Positions 1 to 9,018 are shown, numbered from the stretch's first letter. The stretch is DNA of 64,000 nucleotides from Nocardioides jiangsuensis (GCF_019679455.1 NZ_JAIEZQ010000002.1:1240001-1304000); one strand, 5' to 3'. Numbers and translations: made by a program. Notes: generated by a model from the sequence alone, not told the origin.

Positions 1-119
1 ATCCGGGCGAGGGCGTGGTCGAGGGTCGGCGAGGGCGTCGCGTGCACGGCGTCGTACACCGCGCGGTCCAGGACGACGAGCTCCCGGCCCGCCTGCCGGA
101 GCGTCTCGGCCGCGCTCAC
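1..119 (-). CDS. PAP2-family phosphatase, N-terminal fragment (cut by window edge)
   Basis: Only the first 39 codons are in the window. A GTG start overlaps the stop of the upstream lipid-kinase gene by 4 bp (GTGA), so the two are translationally coupled. The visible peptide includes LDRAVYDAVHATPSPTLD, the usual N-terminal segment of actinobacterial PAP2 (phosphatidic acid phosphatase type 2) membrane enzymes. In many actinobacteria PAP2 and diacylglycerol-kinase domains are neighbours or fused, which fits a lipid-phosphate or undecaprenyl-phosphate job. The catalytic motifs lie outside the window, so the call rests on the N-terminus and the context. Confidence 0.6.
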   Translation of the reverse strand, partial: MSAAETLRQAGRELVVLDRAVYDAVHATPSPTLDHALAR

Positions 120-1447
120 CGAACCGACCGCCGGGAGGAGAACGACGCGAGCTCGCGGAGCCGGACCCAGCTCCACGGGGGGCGGTGCCGGGGCACACCC
201 GGGCGGTCGCGGGGCACCCGGACCCGGAGCGCCCGGGGGCGCACCGTGCAGCGCACCGGGGTCGGCAGGACGAGCGCCTCGCCGTCGACGGCGACCGGGA
301 TCTGCGGGGTGTCCGCCTCGACGACGACCTCCGCGGCCGCCACCGAGATCAGTCCGCGGTCGCTGCCGCCGCGCAGCAGACCGACCGCGTGCACGGCGTT
401 GTCGACGGTGACCGCGACCATGCCGAGCAGCCCACCGTCGAGCCGGGCCCGGCGCCCCATCCCGGCCACGTCGCCCAGGCCGTACGGGTTGTCGCTGACC
501 AGCACTGCCTGGGGTTGCTCCACGACGACCCCGTCCGCGCGCGCGGTGAGGCGGGGCTCGGCGTGCGCGCTGATCAGGTCGGGGAGGATCCGCAGCGTCG
601 TCCGCCTCTTGTCGTCGCGGTACGCCGGGCTCTGCACCACCGTGGCGTACGCGCCGAACGACGCGTTGTTCACGAAGGTGCGGCCACCGACCGTGCCGAG
701 GTCCACGTGCAGCTCGACGGCGTCCTCGGTGAGCGCGGCCAGGCACGTGGACGGGTCGTCGCGGTCGAGCCCGAGGTCGAGCGCGAAGTGGTTCCGGGTG
801 CCGGCACTGACCACGAGGAAGGGCAGGTCGTGCTCGGCGGCCACGCCGGCGACGAGCGCCTGCGTGCCGTCCCCGCCGGCGACCCCGAGCAGGTCCGCGC
901 CCCGGGCCACGGCGTCCTCGGCGAGGGTCCGTACGTCGACCGAGTCCGGCCCGAGCAGGGCGACCTCGGCGCCCAGCGCCTCGGCCTTCTCCTTCAGCCC
1001 GAAGCGACCGACCTTTCCGCCGCCCGAGCGGGGGTTCATGATCAGGAACGAGCGACGCGGCGGCGGGACCACGTGCTCCGGCATCGGGGTCTGCCGGTTG
1101 TCCGGCGCGAGCGCGGCCCGTCCGGCGAGGACGACACCCGCCAGCAGGGCGAGCAGGACGACCGTCAGCACGAGCAGGCCGGCCGCGACGAAGATCGCGA
1201 TGACGACCAGCGGCGTGAGGACGATGAGCGCCAGGGCCAGCCAGCGCACCAGCCCGCGGCGGGAGAGGAACCAGTACGTCGCCGCGACGACCACGACCAG
1301 GCCGAGGGCCGCAGCGAGGAGCAGGCGACCGTCCGCGCGCGAGGTGAACGCGAGGAGCAGCGCGAGCGAGACACCGAGGAGCGCGAAGACAAGCCGTGCC
1401 AGCCATCGCTGACGGGACAGTCCCTCGCGCTCGGACCGCAGGGTCAA
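116..1447 (-). CDS. Diacylglycerol kinase catalytic-domain (YegS/BmrU-like) lipid kinase with N-terminal membrane segments
   Basis: 443 residues. The first ~110 residues form three or four hydrophobic helices (about 17-35, 42-60, 68-92 and 92-110). A DAGK catalytic domain follows from about residue 133, beginning FLIMNPRSGGGK and containing the nucleotide-binding GGDGT motif at 191-195. The family phosphorylates diacylglycerol or related lipids with ATP; the exact substrate cannot be told from the sequence. The start is a TTG overlapping the stop of the amphi-Trp gene, and the stop overlaps the PAP2 start, so all three are probably one operon. The fused membrane anchor is less usual than soluble YegS-type enzymes and places the kinase at the inner membrane. 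Confidence 0.85.
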   Translation of the reverse strand: MTLRSEREGLSRQRWLARLVFALLGVSLALLLAFTSRADGRLLLAAALGLVVVVAATYWFLSRRGLVRWLALALIVLTPLVVIAIFVAAGLLVLTVVLLALLAGVVLAGRAALAPDNRQTPMPEHVVPPPRRSFLIMNPRSGGGKVGRFGLKEKAEALGAEVALLGPDSVDVRTLAEDAVARGADLLGVAGGDGTQALVAGVAAEHDLPFLVVSAGTRNHFALDLGLDRDDPSTCLAALTEDAVELHVDLGTVGGRTFVNNASFGAYATVVQSPAYRDDKRRTTLRILPDLISAHAEPRLTARADGVVVEQPQAVLVSDNPYGLGDVAGMGRRARLDGGLLGMVAVTVDNAVHAVGLLRGGSDRGLISVAAAEVVVEADTPQIPVAVDGEALVLPTPVRCTVRPRALRVRVPRDRPGVPRHRPPWSWVRLRELASFSSRRSVR

Positions 1448-1731
1448 GGCGTGACTGCGGCCGCGGCGTCCTGGGTCGACGTCGCCTCACGCCCGGCCGC
1501 CGGGTGCGAGGTGGACCAGGTGAACTCGACCTCGACCTCGACCTCGTCACCCTCGACCTCGACCTCGAACTCCGCCTGGACCCGGTCCGGGATGTGCAGG
1601 TCGACGGTGGCGCGGCCGAGCGGCAGCTGCGCGTGCCCGCCCTTCGCGAACGCCTCGGACAGCGCCTTGAGCCAGACCGCCGCCTCCTCCCGGGACAACG
1701 ACTGCTTGCGCTCCAGCTTGACGTCAGACAT
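1444..1731 (-). CDS. Amphi-Trp domain-containing protein
   Basis: About 95 residues. It begins MSDVKLERKQSLSREEAA and contains the alternating acidic/hydrophobic strand VEVEGDEVEVEVEF followed by a Trp, the pattern of the small amphi-Trp family of unknown function. A GTG 18 bp upstream is also in frame. The ATG at 1731 is preferred because a GGAGAGGA Shine-Dalgarno lies at good distance before it. It is first in an apparent operon with the lipid kinase and PAP2 phosphatase, whose start codon overlaps its stop. The Val-Glu repeats are also visible as a short GACCTC-type nucleotide repetition. Function is not known. Confidence 0.75.
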   Translation of the reverse strand: MSDVKLERKQSLSREEAAVWLKALSEAFAKGGHAQLPLGRATVDLHIPDRVQAEFEVEVEGDEVEVEVEFTWSTSHPAAGREATSTQDAAAAVTP

Positions 1732-1954
1732 CCTCGCGATCCTCTCCACGTCGGAGGGCAGCGGCGGGCCTCACCACGAAGCCCGACCACCGGCTGCCCG
1801 ACCGTCCTTGCTCACCCTGCGGGGAGCGGCGGAGCCGCGCATCACCTCGCCGGGATGAAGTCGGCGCCGCGCCAGGGCCGGGCGCCGTCACCCGGGCGCG
1901 CCGGGTCGGGCCGATCGGGGCACGCGGCGCGCGGCCGGGTGGCAGCATGACCTC

Positions 1955-3202
1955 ATGAGCGAGCCGCTCCTGACGCCGGCCCTCGAGTCCGGCGGCACCG
2001 CAGCGCACATCGAGCTGACCGAGCGCCGGGTAGCGCACAACTACCACCCGCTGCCGGTCGTGCTCAGCGCGGCCGAGGGCGCGTGGGTCACCGACGTCGA
2101 GGGCCGGCGCTACCTCGACTGCCTGGCCTCCTACTCGGCGCTGAACTTCGGCCACGGCCACCCGCGTCTGCTCGCCGTCGCCCACGAGCAGCTCGACCGG
2201 CTCACGCTGACCAGCCGCGCCTTCTACAACGACCAGCTCGGTCCGTTCGCCCGCGACCTCGCCGCGCTCACCGGCAAGGACCTGGTGCTGCCGATGAACA
2301 GCGGCGCCGAGGGGGTGGAGACCGCGATCAAGGTGAGCCGGCGCTGGGGCTACGAGGTCAAGGGCGTCCCCGAGGACACCGCGTCGATGGTGGTGATGGA
2401 GGGCAACTTCCACGGCCGGACGACGACGATCATCAGCTTCTCCACCGACGAGGTCGCCCGACGCCACTACGCGCCGTACACCCCGGGCTTCCGGGTCGTC
2501 CGGTACGGCGACGCTGCCGCGATCGAGGACGCGATCGACGAGACGACGGTCGCGGTCCTGCTGGAGCCGATCCAGGGTGAGGCGGGCGTGATCATCCCGC
2601 CCGACGGTTACCTGCGCGAGGTCCGGGCACTCTGCGACCGGCGCAACGTGCTCATGGTCGCCGACGAGATCCAGTCCGGCCTGGCCCGCACCGGCGAGAC
2701 CTTCGCCTGCGACCACGAGGGCGTCGTCCCGGACGTCTACATCCTCGGCAAGGCGCTCGCCGGCGGGCTGTACCCGCTCTCCGCGGTCGCCGCCGACCAC
2801 GGCGTGCTCGACGTGATCACGCCCGGCTCGCACGGCTCCACCTTCGGCGGCAACCCGCTCGCGGCGAGGATCGGCCGCGAGGTGGTGGCGATGCTTCGCA
2901 CCGGGGAGTTCCAGGAGCGGTCCACCCGGCTCGGCGCGGTGATGGCACAGGGGCTGAGGTCGCTGGTCGGGCAGGGCGTGCTGGCCGTCCGGTGCCGCGG
3001 GCTGTGGGCCGGGGTGGACGTCGACCCGGCGCTGGTGACGGGACGGGAGCTGTGCGAGGCGCTGCTGCGGCGCGGCGTGCTGGCCAAGAACACCCACGGC
3101 TCCACGATCCGGCTCGCGCCCCCGTTGGTGGCGACCGAGGACGACGTCCTCCTCATGGTCGACGCGATCCGGGGTGCGGTCGCCGACGCGTCCTCGGCGT
3201 AG
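1955..3202 (+). CDS. rocD: Ornithine aminotransferase (ornithine--oxo-acid transaminase)
   Basis: 415 residues, normal length for a class III PLP aminotransferase. It converts L-ornithine and 2-oxoglutarate to glutamate-5-semialdehyde and glutamate in arginine/ornithine breakdown. Diagnostic stretches are YHPLPVVLSAAEGAWV near the N-terminus, the MNSGAEGVETAIK cofactor-phosphate region, LLEPIQGEAGV, and ADEIQSGLARTG, with the Schiff-base lysine in ILGKALAGG. No good Shine-Dalgarno precedes the ATG, so the message may be leaderless, as is common in actinomycetes. It stands alone, 68 bp before the prenyl/polyketide operon; no functional link to that operon is apparent. Confidence 0.92.
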   Translation: MSEPLLTPALESGGTAAHIELTERRVAHNYHPLPVVLSAAEGAWVTDVEGRRYLDCLASYSALNFGHGHPRLLAVAHEQLDRLTLTSRAFYNDQLGPFARDLAALTGKDLVLPMNSGAEGVETAIKVSRRWGYEVKGVPEDTASMVVMEGNFHGRTTTIISFSTDEVARRHYAPYTPGFRVVRYGDAAAIEDAIDETTVAVLLEPIQGEAGVIIPPDGYLREVRALCDRRNVLMVADEIQSGLARTGETFACDHEGVVPDVYILGKALAGGLYPLSAVAADHGVLDVITPGSHGSTFGGNPLAARIGREVVAMLRTGEFQERSTRLGAVMAQGLRSLVGQGVLAVRCRGLWAGVDVDPALVTGRELCEALLRRGVLAKNTHGSTIRLAPPLVATEDDVLLMVDAIRGAVADASSA

Positions 3203-3270
3203 CGAGGCGGGCGCCTCCGAGGTACGGAGGGGACTGGCTGGTCGCCTGTTCGGCTGACATCCTGCCAAGG

Positions 3271-4071
3271 GTGAACACGACCGCGCTGCTCCGGGCCGCC
3301 CACCTCGGGCCGACCGTCGCGGTCACGGTCGTGGCCGCCCTCCTCGCCGCCGCGGCAGACGTCGGCCCGGCGACGTGGGTGCTGGTGGTCCTGGCGGTGC
3401 TGACCGGGCAGCTGACCATCGGGTGGTCGAACGACCTCGTCGACGCACGGCGCGACCGGCAGGTCGGCCGTACGGACAAGCCGCTGGCCACCGGGGAGCT
3501 ACCGCGTCCGGTCGCGCTCGCCGCGGTGTCCTCGTCGGCGGCCGCCTGCGTGGTGCTCTCCCTCGCCCTGGGCTGGCCCGCCGGGCTCGTGCACCTCGGT
3601 CCCTGCGTCGGGTCGGGGCTGGCCTACAACCTCGGGCTGAAGTCCACGCGCTGGTCGTGGCTGCCCTACGCCGTCGCCTTCGCGAGCCTGCCCGCGGTCG
3701 TGACGCTCGCGGCCGAGCCGCCGGCCCTGCCGCCGTGGCCGGTGGTCGTGGCGGGCGGACTCCTCGGGGTGGGGGCGCACTTCGTCAACGTGCTGCCCGA
3801 CCTCGACGACGATGCCGCGACCGGCGTGAGGGGGCTCCCGCACCGGCTCGGAGCCCGGAGGTCGCAGCGGGCGGCCACCGCCGTCCTGGTGACCGGCTCC
3901 CTGGCCGTGGTGCTGGGACCGCCCGGTGTCCCCGCCACCGCCGCCTGGGTCGCGCTCGGCGTGACCCTCCTGCTCGCGGTCGCCGCGTTCAGCGGCACCG
4001 GCCGGACGCCGTTCCGGGCCGCCGTGGGCATCGCGCTGGTGAACGTCGCGATGATCACGATGGCCGGGTAG
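3271..4071 (+). CDS. UbiA-family prenyltransferase (membrane)
   Basis: 266 residues from a GTG start, almost entirely hydrophobic helices. The first Asp-rich motif is seen as NDLVDARRD (about residue 55) and the second as [11 protein letters not shown] (about 172-182). In this family these bind Mg2+-prenyl diphosphate. UbiA enzymes attach a prenyl chain to an aromatic acceptor or make a related prenyl transfer. It is the first gene of a seven-gene operon (3271-9018) with a type III polyketide synthase and IPP isomerase, so its acceptor is likely the aromatic polyketide made next door; that is inference. Five bp separate its stop from the next start. Confidence 0.85.
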   Translation: MNTTALLRAAHLGPTVAVTVVAALLAAAADVGPATWVLVVLAVLTGQLTIGWSNDLVDARRDRQVGRTDKPLATGELPRPVALAAVSSSAAACVVLSLALGWPAGLVHLGPCVGSGLAYNLGLKSTRWSWLPYAVAFASLPAVVTLAAEPPALPPWPVVVAGGLLGVGAHFVNVLPDLDDDAATGVRGLPHRLGARRSQRAATAVLVTGSLAVVLGPPGVPATAAWVALGVTLLLAVAAFSGTGRTPFRAAVGIALVNVAMITMAG

Positions 4072-4076
4072 GGCCG

Positions 4077-5249
4077 GTGACCCCGCCGCGCGTCTGGGAC
4101 CTGGCCGTCGTCGGCGCCGGTCCGGCCGGCGCGGCCGCGGCGCTCGGGGCCCTGCACGCACGGCCCGGGCTCTCCGTGCTGCTGGTCGACCGGTCCGACT
4201 TCCCCCGGGACAAGTCCTGCGGCGACGGCATCGCACCGCACGTCCTGGACCTGCTCGCCGAGGTCGGCGTCACGGGCCTGGTCCACGACCGGGTGCCTGT
4301 CACCCGTCTGCGGCTCGAGCGTGGGCGGGCCACGGTCGCCCGCACCATGCGCCGGGCGGCCTGGGTCGTGCCGCGCTCGGTCTTCGACGCCCGGCTCGTC
4401 GACGCGGCGTGCGACGCCGGGGCGCACCTGCTCCGGCACCGGGTCCGCGACATCGCCGTGGGGCGGCAGGGTGTCCGTCTCGACGGGAGCATCACCGCCA
4501 GGCTCGTGGTCGGCGCGGACGGCGCGCACTCCCGGGTCCGCGCGAGCACGGGCGCGCGGCGGACGTCGACGGCGCTGGCGTTGCGCGCCTACGCGCCGGT
4601 GGTCCCGGGACGCGAAGGCGAGCAGGTGATCGCCTTCGGCAGCGGCCGCGCGCCGGCGTACGCCTGGTCCTTCGACCGCGGGGACGGGCTCGCGAACGTG
4701 GGCTACGGGGAGCTGCTCTCGCCGGACCGGCCCCAGCCGACGCGGTCCTCGCTGGTCGCCCGGCTGGAGGACCTGCTGCCCGGGTCCATCGCCGGGGCGA
4801 CCGGATGGCGGGGTCACCACCTGCCGCTGTCACCCGCGCGGTGGGCGCACCCGGACGGCCGGGTGCTTCTCGCCGGCGACGCCGCGGGACTGGTCAACCC
4901 GCTGACCGGCGAGGGCATCTACTACGCGGTGGCGACGGGCCTGGCCGCGGGCCGGACGGCAGCGGAGGCGTTGGCCCACGGCGACGGCGCCGACGCCGGC
5001 CGCGCGTACCGGCGGGCGGTCCGCTCCCTGCTGGCCGGCCACCTGCGGCACACCGCGCTCGCGGGAGGCCTTGCCAGGTCGGGGCGGGTGCTGGAGGCTG
5101 GCATGCTCGCGGCGTCGCGGGACCAGCGCGTGTTCGACGACCTGGTCGAGCTGGGCCTGGGCCGCGGGCGGATCACGCCGGCGGTCGTCGGGGGGCTGCT
5201 CCACGCGGCCGGCGGGCGGCTCGTACATGCGGCGAAGGAGCGGGGGTAA
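4077..5249 (+). CDS. Geranylgeranyl-reductase-family FAD-dependent oxidoreductase
   Basis: 390 residues from GTG. An N-terminal Rossmann FAD site reads [16 protein letters not shown], then the family signature [10 protein letters not shown] at about residue 45. The second FAD motif is [21 protein letters not shown] near residue 262, typical of the geranylgeranyl reductase / digeranylgeranylglycerophospholipid reductase group. Such enzymes saturate prenyl side chains or hydroxylate/oxidise aromatic rings. Between a UbiA prenyltransferase and a polyketide synthase, reduction of a transferred prenyl chain is the simplest reading. The spacing of 5 and 8 bp to its neighbours argues for cotranscription. 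Confidence 0.82.
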   Translation: MTPPRVWDLAVVGAGPAGAAAALGALHARPGLSVLLVDRSDFPRDKSCGDGIAPHVLDLLAEVGVTGLVHDRVPVTRLRLERGRATVARTMRRAAWVVPRSVFDARLVDAACDAGAHLLRHRVRDIAVGRQGVRLDGSITARLVVGADGAHSRVRASTGARRTSTALALRAYAPVVPGREGEQVIAFGSGRAPAYAWSFDRGDGLANVGYGELLSPDRPQPTRSSLVARLEDLLPGSIAGATGWRGHHLPLSPARWAHPDGRVLLAGDAAGLVNPLTGEGIYYAVATGLAAGRTAAEALAHGDGADAGRAYRRAVRSLLAGHLRHTALAGGLARSGRVLEAGMLAASRDQRVFDDLVELGLGRGRITPAVVGGLLHAAGGRLVHAAKERG

Positions 5250-5257
5250 CCGGGAAC

Positions 5258-6382
5258 ATGCAGATCCTTTCCGTGCGCGGGGCGCTGACCGACCACCGGT
5301 ACTCGCAGGGCGAGATCACCGCAGCCTTCACCGAGGTGCTGCTGGAGGCGGAGGTCAACCGCGAGCTGGTCCGGCGCCTGCACGGCAACGCCGGCGTCCA
5401 CCACCGGCACCTCGCGCTGCCCCTGGAGCGCTACAGCGCGCTGGCCGACTTCGGCGAGGCCAACGACGCCTTCATCGCCGCCGGGGTCACGTTGGGGGCG
5501 CGGGCCGTCACCGACGCCCTGCACGCCGCGGGACTGACCCCGCAGGACGTGGACGTGGTCGTCTCCGCCACGGTCACCGGGCTCGCCGTCCCGTCCCTGG
5601 ACGCGCGGGTCGCCGCCGTGACCGGGATGCGCCCGGACGTGGTCCGCGTGCCGCTCGTCGGCCTCGGCTGCGTCGCGGGGGCGGCCGGGGTGGCCCGGCT
5701 GAACGACTACCTCGTCGGGCACCCGGACCACGTGGCAGTGCTGATGTCGGTCGAGCTCTGCTCGCTGACCCTGCAGAGGAACGACAGCTCAATGCCGAAC
5801 CTGATCGCCAGCGGGCTGTTCGGCGACGGGGCCGCGGCGGTGGTCGCGGTCGGCGAGCGACGCGCCCGCGCGCACGCGGCGGCGGACCCACAGGCCGGGG
5901 CCGCGCAGGGGGCGCCCCGGCCCGAGGTGCTGGCCAGCCGCAGCCGCCTCTACCCGGACAGCGAGCGGGCGATGGGATGGGACGTCGGGGCGACCGGCCT
6001 GCGCATCGTGCTCGATGCGCAGGTGCCCGAGCTCGTCGAGACCTACGTCGGCGGCGACGTCGAGGAGTTCCTCGTCGACCACGGCCTGCGCCGCGAGGAC
6101 GTCGAGTGGTGGGTCGCGCATCCCGGCGGGCCGAAGGTGCTCGAGGCGCTCCAGGCGGCGCTGAAGGTCGAGCGCTCGGCGCTGCAGGTCACCTGGGACT
6201 CGCTGGCCCGGGTCGGGAACCTGTCCTCGGCGTCGGTGCTGCACGTCCTGGCCGACACGTTGCGCGACCGGCCGCCGCGGCCCGGCTCCTACGGGCTGAT
6301 GATCGCGATGGGGCCGGGCTTCTGCTCCGAGCTCGTCCTGCTCCGCGCGCCGGAGGACCGCGCTCCCGAGGTGTCGTCGTGA
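5258..6382 (+). CDS. Type III polyketide synthase (chalcone/stilbene-synthase superfamily)
   Basis: 374 residues. The catalytic triad is visible: Cys138 in [11 protein letters not shown], His288 in [11 protein letters not shown] and Asn321 in [10 protein letters not shown]. The C-terminal [11 protein letters not shown] matches the usual GPGF loop. These homodimeric enzymes extend an acyl-CoA starter with malonyl- or methylmalonyl-CoA and cyclise the chain to a resorcinol, pyrone or similar ring. The following methyltransferase-like and flavoprotein genes resemble the srsABC set of Streptomyces griseus, which makes methylated alkylresorcinols and quinones. A GGAG-containing leader precedes the ATG. 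The starter unit and ring type cannot be told from the sequence. Confidence 0.93.
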   Translation: MQILSVRGALTDHRYSQGEITAAFTEVLLEAEVNRELVRRLHGNAGVHHRHLALPLERYSALADFGEANDAFIAAGVTLGARAVTDALHAAGLTPQDVDVVVSATVTGLAVPSLDARVAAVTGMRPDVVRVPLVGLGCVAGAAGVARLNDYLVGHPDHVAVLMSVELCSLTLQRNDSSMPNLIASGLFGDGAAAVVAVGERRARAHAAADPQAGAAQGAPRPEVLASRSRLYPDSERAMGWDVGATGLRIVLDAQVPELVETYVGGDVEEFLVDHGLRREDVEWWVAHPGGPKVLEALQAALKVERSALQVTWDSLARVGNLSSASVLHVLADTLRDRPPRPGSYGLMIAMGPGFCSELVLLRAPEDRAPEVSS

Positions 6383-6924
6383 GCAGCGAGGTCCTGTTCA
6401 CCGGCCTGGTGCTGCTGGTCGGGCTGGAACGGGTCGCCGAGCTGGTCGTCTCGAAGCGCAACGCGGCCTGGAGCCTGGAGCGCGGCGGTGTCGAGAGCGG
6501 CCGGCGGCACTACGCCGTGATGGTCGTCCTGCACACCGCGCTGCTGGTGGGCGCCCTGGTGGAGGTGTGGGTCCTCCGACCCGACGTCGTCCCGGCCCTG
6601 GCGGTGGTCATGCTGCTCGCCGTCGGCGCCGCGCAGGCGCTGCGCTGGTGGTGCATCACGACGCTGGGCCGGCAGTGGAACACCCGGGTGATCGTCGTAC
6701 CCGGCCTGCCGCTGGTCAGCCGCGGGCCGTACCGGTGGTTCTCCCACCCCAACTACGTGGCCGTCGTGGTCGAGGGTCTCGCACTGCCGCTCGTGCATTC
6801 CGCGTGGGTGACCGCCCTCGTCTTCACGCTCGCCAACGCCGCGCTGCTCACGGTGCGGATCCGGGTCGAGGACGCCGCGCTCCGGTCGGTGGCCGGGAGC
6901 AGCCCGGCCGGGGTGGCGTCGTGA
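6379..6924 (+). CDS. Isoprenylcysteine carboxyl methyltransferase (ICMT)-like membrane methyltransferase
   Basis: 181 residues starting at a GTG that overlaps the polyketide-synthase stop by 4 bp. It has four or so hydrophobic helices. The C-terminal [18 protein letters not shown] is the conserved SAM-binding region of the ICMT/PEMT/NNMT family (RHPNY motif). Proteins of this type coupled to type III PKS genes, such as SrsB of S. griseus, O-methylate the resorcinol product. That is the most likely role here, rather than protein prenylcysteine methylation. It is tightly coupled to both neighbours. Confidence 0.85.
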   Translation: MSSEVLFTGLVLLVGLERVAELVVSKRNAAWSLERGGVESGRRHYAVMVVLHTALLVGALVEVWVLRPDVVPALAVVMLLAVGAAQALRWWCITTLGRQWNTRVIVVPGLPLVSRGPYRWFSHPNYVAVVVEGLALPLVHSAWVTALVFTLANAALLTVRIRVEDAALRSVAGSSPAGVAS

Positions 6925-7943
6925 CCGACCTGCTCGTCGGTGGGGGAGGTCCCGCGGGGCTCGCGGCGGCGCTGTACGCCGCCCGGGCCGGGCTCGAGGT
7001 GACCGTCTGGGAGCCGCGCGGGGAGGTGATCGACAAGGCGTGCGGCGAGGGGCTGATGCCCGGTGCCGTCACGGCCCTCCGGGAGCTGGGCGTCGACCCG
7101 CCGGGGCACCCGCTCGCGGGCATCCGCTACGTGGCCGGGGAGGCCGCGGCGCAGGCGGACTTCCGCGACGGCGAGGGCCGCGGCGTACGACGGACCGCCC
7201 TGCACGCCGCGCTGCGGGCCGCCGTCGTGGAGGCGGGCGTCGCGATCGTCCGGCGGCCGGTGACCGAGGTCGTGCAGCGGGAGCACGACGTGCTCGTCGA
7301 CGGGGTCCCCGCGCGGTACCTCGTCGCCGCCGACGGCCTGCACTCCCCGACCCGGCGGCTGCTCGGGCTCGAGGGGCGCCCGGCGACGGTCCGCCGGTAC
7401 GGCCTGCGCGCCCACGTGGAGCGGGCGCCCTGGACGTCCCACGTCGAGGTGCACTGGTCGTCCACCGCGGAGGCCTACGTCACCCCGGTCTCCCGGGACC
7501 TGGTCGGCATCGCGCTGCTGACCACCGCGCGCCGGCCGTTCACCGAACAGCTCGCGGACTTCCCGGCGCTCCGGACGCGGGTCGAGGGGCGGCGGACCAC
7601 GGCGGTGCTAGGCGCCGGACCGCTGCGGCAGCGGTCGTCGCGCCGCGTCGCCGGCCGGGTGCTGCTGGTGGGCGACGCCGCGGGCTACGTGGACGCGCTG
7701 ACCGGGGAGGGCGTCGCCCTCGGCCTCGCCCAGGCCCGCGCCGCCGTGGCCGCGGTCGCGGCGGACGACCCCGAGCGCTACGAGGCGGCGTGGCGGCGGG
7801 TGACCTGGCGCTACCGGGTGCTCACCGCGTCCCTGCTCGGGGTGTCCCGGGTGGCGCCGCTCCGGCGCGGGATCGTGCCGGCCGCCTCGGCCCTGCCCGG
7901 GCTGTTCCAGACCACGGTCGACGCGCTCGCGAGGCCGGCATGA
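6921..7943 (+). CDS. FAD-dependent monooxygenase/oxidoreductase (SrsC-like tailoring flavoprotein)
   Basis: 340 residues from GTG, overlapping the methyltransferase stop. The N-terminal VGGGGPAGLAAALYAARAG is the ADP-binding motif, ACGEGLMP follows, and LLVGDAAGYVDALTGEGVALG is the second FAD/ribityl-binding motif. The fold is that of aromatic hydroxylases and geranylgeranyl-reductase relatives. In the srs operon the third gene is a flavoprotein hydroxylase that turns a methylated alkylresorcinol into a quinone precursor, and this gene holds the same position. It differs clearly in sequence from the other flavoprotein at 4077-5249, so the operon has two separate flavin steps. Confidence 0.8.
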   Translation: MTDLLVGGGGPAGLAAALYAARAGLEVTVWEPRGEVIDKACGEGLMPGAVTALRELGVDPPGHPLAGIRYVAGEAAAQADFRDGEGRGVRRTALHAALRAAVVEAGVAIVRRPVTEVVQREHDVLVDGVPARYLVAADGLHSPTRRLLGLEGRPATVRRYGLRAHVERAPWTSHVEVHWSSTAEAYVTPVSRDLVGIALLTTARRPFTEQLADFPALRTRVEGRRTTAVLGAGPLRQRSSRRVAGRVLLVGDAAGYVDALTGEGVALGLAQARAAVAAVAADDPERYEAAWRRVTWRYRVLTASLLGVSRVAPLRRGIVPAASALPGLFQTTVDALARPA

Positions 7944-8602
7944 CGCCCGAGCTGGTGGTCCTCCTCGACGAGGCGGGGAACGCGGTCGGGACGGCCGCCA
8001 AGCGCGCCGTGCACCACGCGAGCACGCCGTTGCACCTGGCGTTCTCCTGCTACGTCTTCGACCCGCAGGGCTCGGTGCTCGTCACCCAGCGGGCGCTGCA
8101 CAAGCCGACCTGGCCCGGGGTGTGGACCAACAGCGTGTGCGGCCACCCTGCCCCGGGGGAGGACCTCGCCGACGCCGTGGTGCGGCGCGCCCGCCAGGAG
8201 CTCGGCATCGCGGTGTCCGACCTGCGGTTGGCGCTGCCCGCCTTCCGGTACGAGGCCGTGATGGCCGACGGGGTCCGCGAGAACGAGATGTGCCCGGTGT
8301 TCACCGCGGTCACCGCGGACGAGGTGCGGGCCGCACCGAACGAGGTCGAGGCCGTCGCGTGGGAGCCGTGGGAGGCGTTCCGCGACGGCGTGCTCGCCGG
8401 CCGTCGCGAGGTCTCGCCGTGGTGCGTGGAGCAGGTGGCGCTGCTCCGTGAGCTGGTGCCCGTCGGGCTTCCGCGGGTGGCGGGAGATCCCAGCCTGCTG
8501 CCGCCGGCCGCGCGCGGGGCCCGCGTCGTGGACCCGGGCGCCGCGGACCCGGGCGTCGCGGACCCGGGCGGCGCTGACCCGGGCGTGGGCCCGGGCCGAT
8601 GA
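7940..8602 (+). CDS. idi: Isopentenyl-diphosphate delta-isomerase, type I
   Basis: 220 residues. Nudix-like type I IDI, which interconverts IPP and DMAPP. Catalytic Cys67 sits in WTNSVCGHP and the catalytic glutamate in ENEMCPVF (about residue 116); metal-binding histidines lie near 25-32. Starts with ATG overlapping the previous stop. The C-terminal ~35 residues are unusual: they consist of DPG[A/V/G][A/G] pentapeptides encoded by four 15-bp direct repeats and are not part of the enzyme fold. Placing idi in the operon suggests it raises the DMAPP/IPP supply for the prenyl transfer encoded upstream. Confidence 0.93.
   Translation: MTPELVVLLDEAGNAVGTAAKRAVHHASTPLHLAFSCYVFDPQGSVLVTQRALHKPTWPGVWTNSVCGHPAPGEDLADAVVRRARQELGIAVSDLRLALPAFRYEAVMADGVRENEMCPVFTAVTADEVRAAPNEVEAVAWEPWEAFRDGVLAGRREVSPWCVEQVALLRELVPVGLPRVAGDPSLLPPAARGARVVDPGAADPGVADPGGADPGVGPGR
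8531..8590 (+). repeat. Four 15-bp tandem repeats in the 3' end of idi
   Basis: Four consecutive 15-bp units starting GACCCGGGCG (8531, 8546, 8561, 8576) differ only in the last five bases. They encode DPGAA, DPGVA, DPGGA and DPGVG. They extend the isomerase C-terminus and are a likely slippage-prone, length-variable tail. Confidence 0.9.
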
Positions 8603-9018
8603 GCACCGCGGCCGAGACCGCCCTGGTGGCGGCCACCGCGCTCCACGCCGGCTTCCAGCTCGTGGTGACCGCGCTCGTCTACCCGGCGTTCGCCGAGGTG
8701 CCGGTCGAGGAGTGGACCCGGCACCACACGGCGCACAGCCGGCGGATCACCCCGCTCGTGGTGGGGGTCTACGCGGCGGTCGTCGCCGCGTGCGGCTGGG
8801 TGCTCGTGGCGGGCGGGTGGCAGCCGTCGACCGCGGTCGCCGTGGCCGCGAGCGCGCTGGCGATGCTGACGACGGCCGCCGTGGCCGCCCCCGCCCACGG
8901 GCGGCTGGGCGCGGGGCGTGGGGAGCGGGACCTCACCGTGCTCGTCCGGGCGGACCGGGTCCGGCTCGCGGCCTCCCTCGTCGCGGCGGCGGCGGCGTTC
9001 GGCGCGGCGGTCCGGTAG
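8599..9018 (+). CDS. Small conserved membrane protein of the prenyl-polyketide operon
   Basis: 139 residues with about four hydrophobic helices. It starts at ATG overlapping the idi stop (ATGA). Polar conserved-looking features are VYPAFAEVPVEEWTRHHTAHSRRI near residues 27-50 and ADRVRLAASLVA near the C-terminus. There is a weak resemblance to DUF1772/anthrone-oxygenase-like four-helix membrane proteins (a paired His/Arg helix pattern), but I cannot assign it to a family with confidence. As last gene of the tightly overlapping operon it probably acts on, or anchors, the pathway product. Confidence 0.7.
   Translation: MSTAAETALVAATALHAGFQLVVTALVYPAFAEVPVEEWTRHHTAHSRRITPLVVGVYAAVVAACGWVLVAGGWQPSTAVAVAASALAMLTTAAVAAPAHGRLGAGRGERDLTVLVRADRVRLAASLVAAAAAFGAAVR

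Noticed and set aside
5258-6382. FabH/KAS III fatty acid synthase assignment for the ketosynthase
   Set aside because: The C-H-N triad context ([17 protein letters not shown]) and the GPGF loop near the C-terminus are those of type III polyketide synthases, and the neighbours are srs-like.
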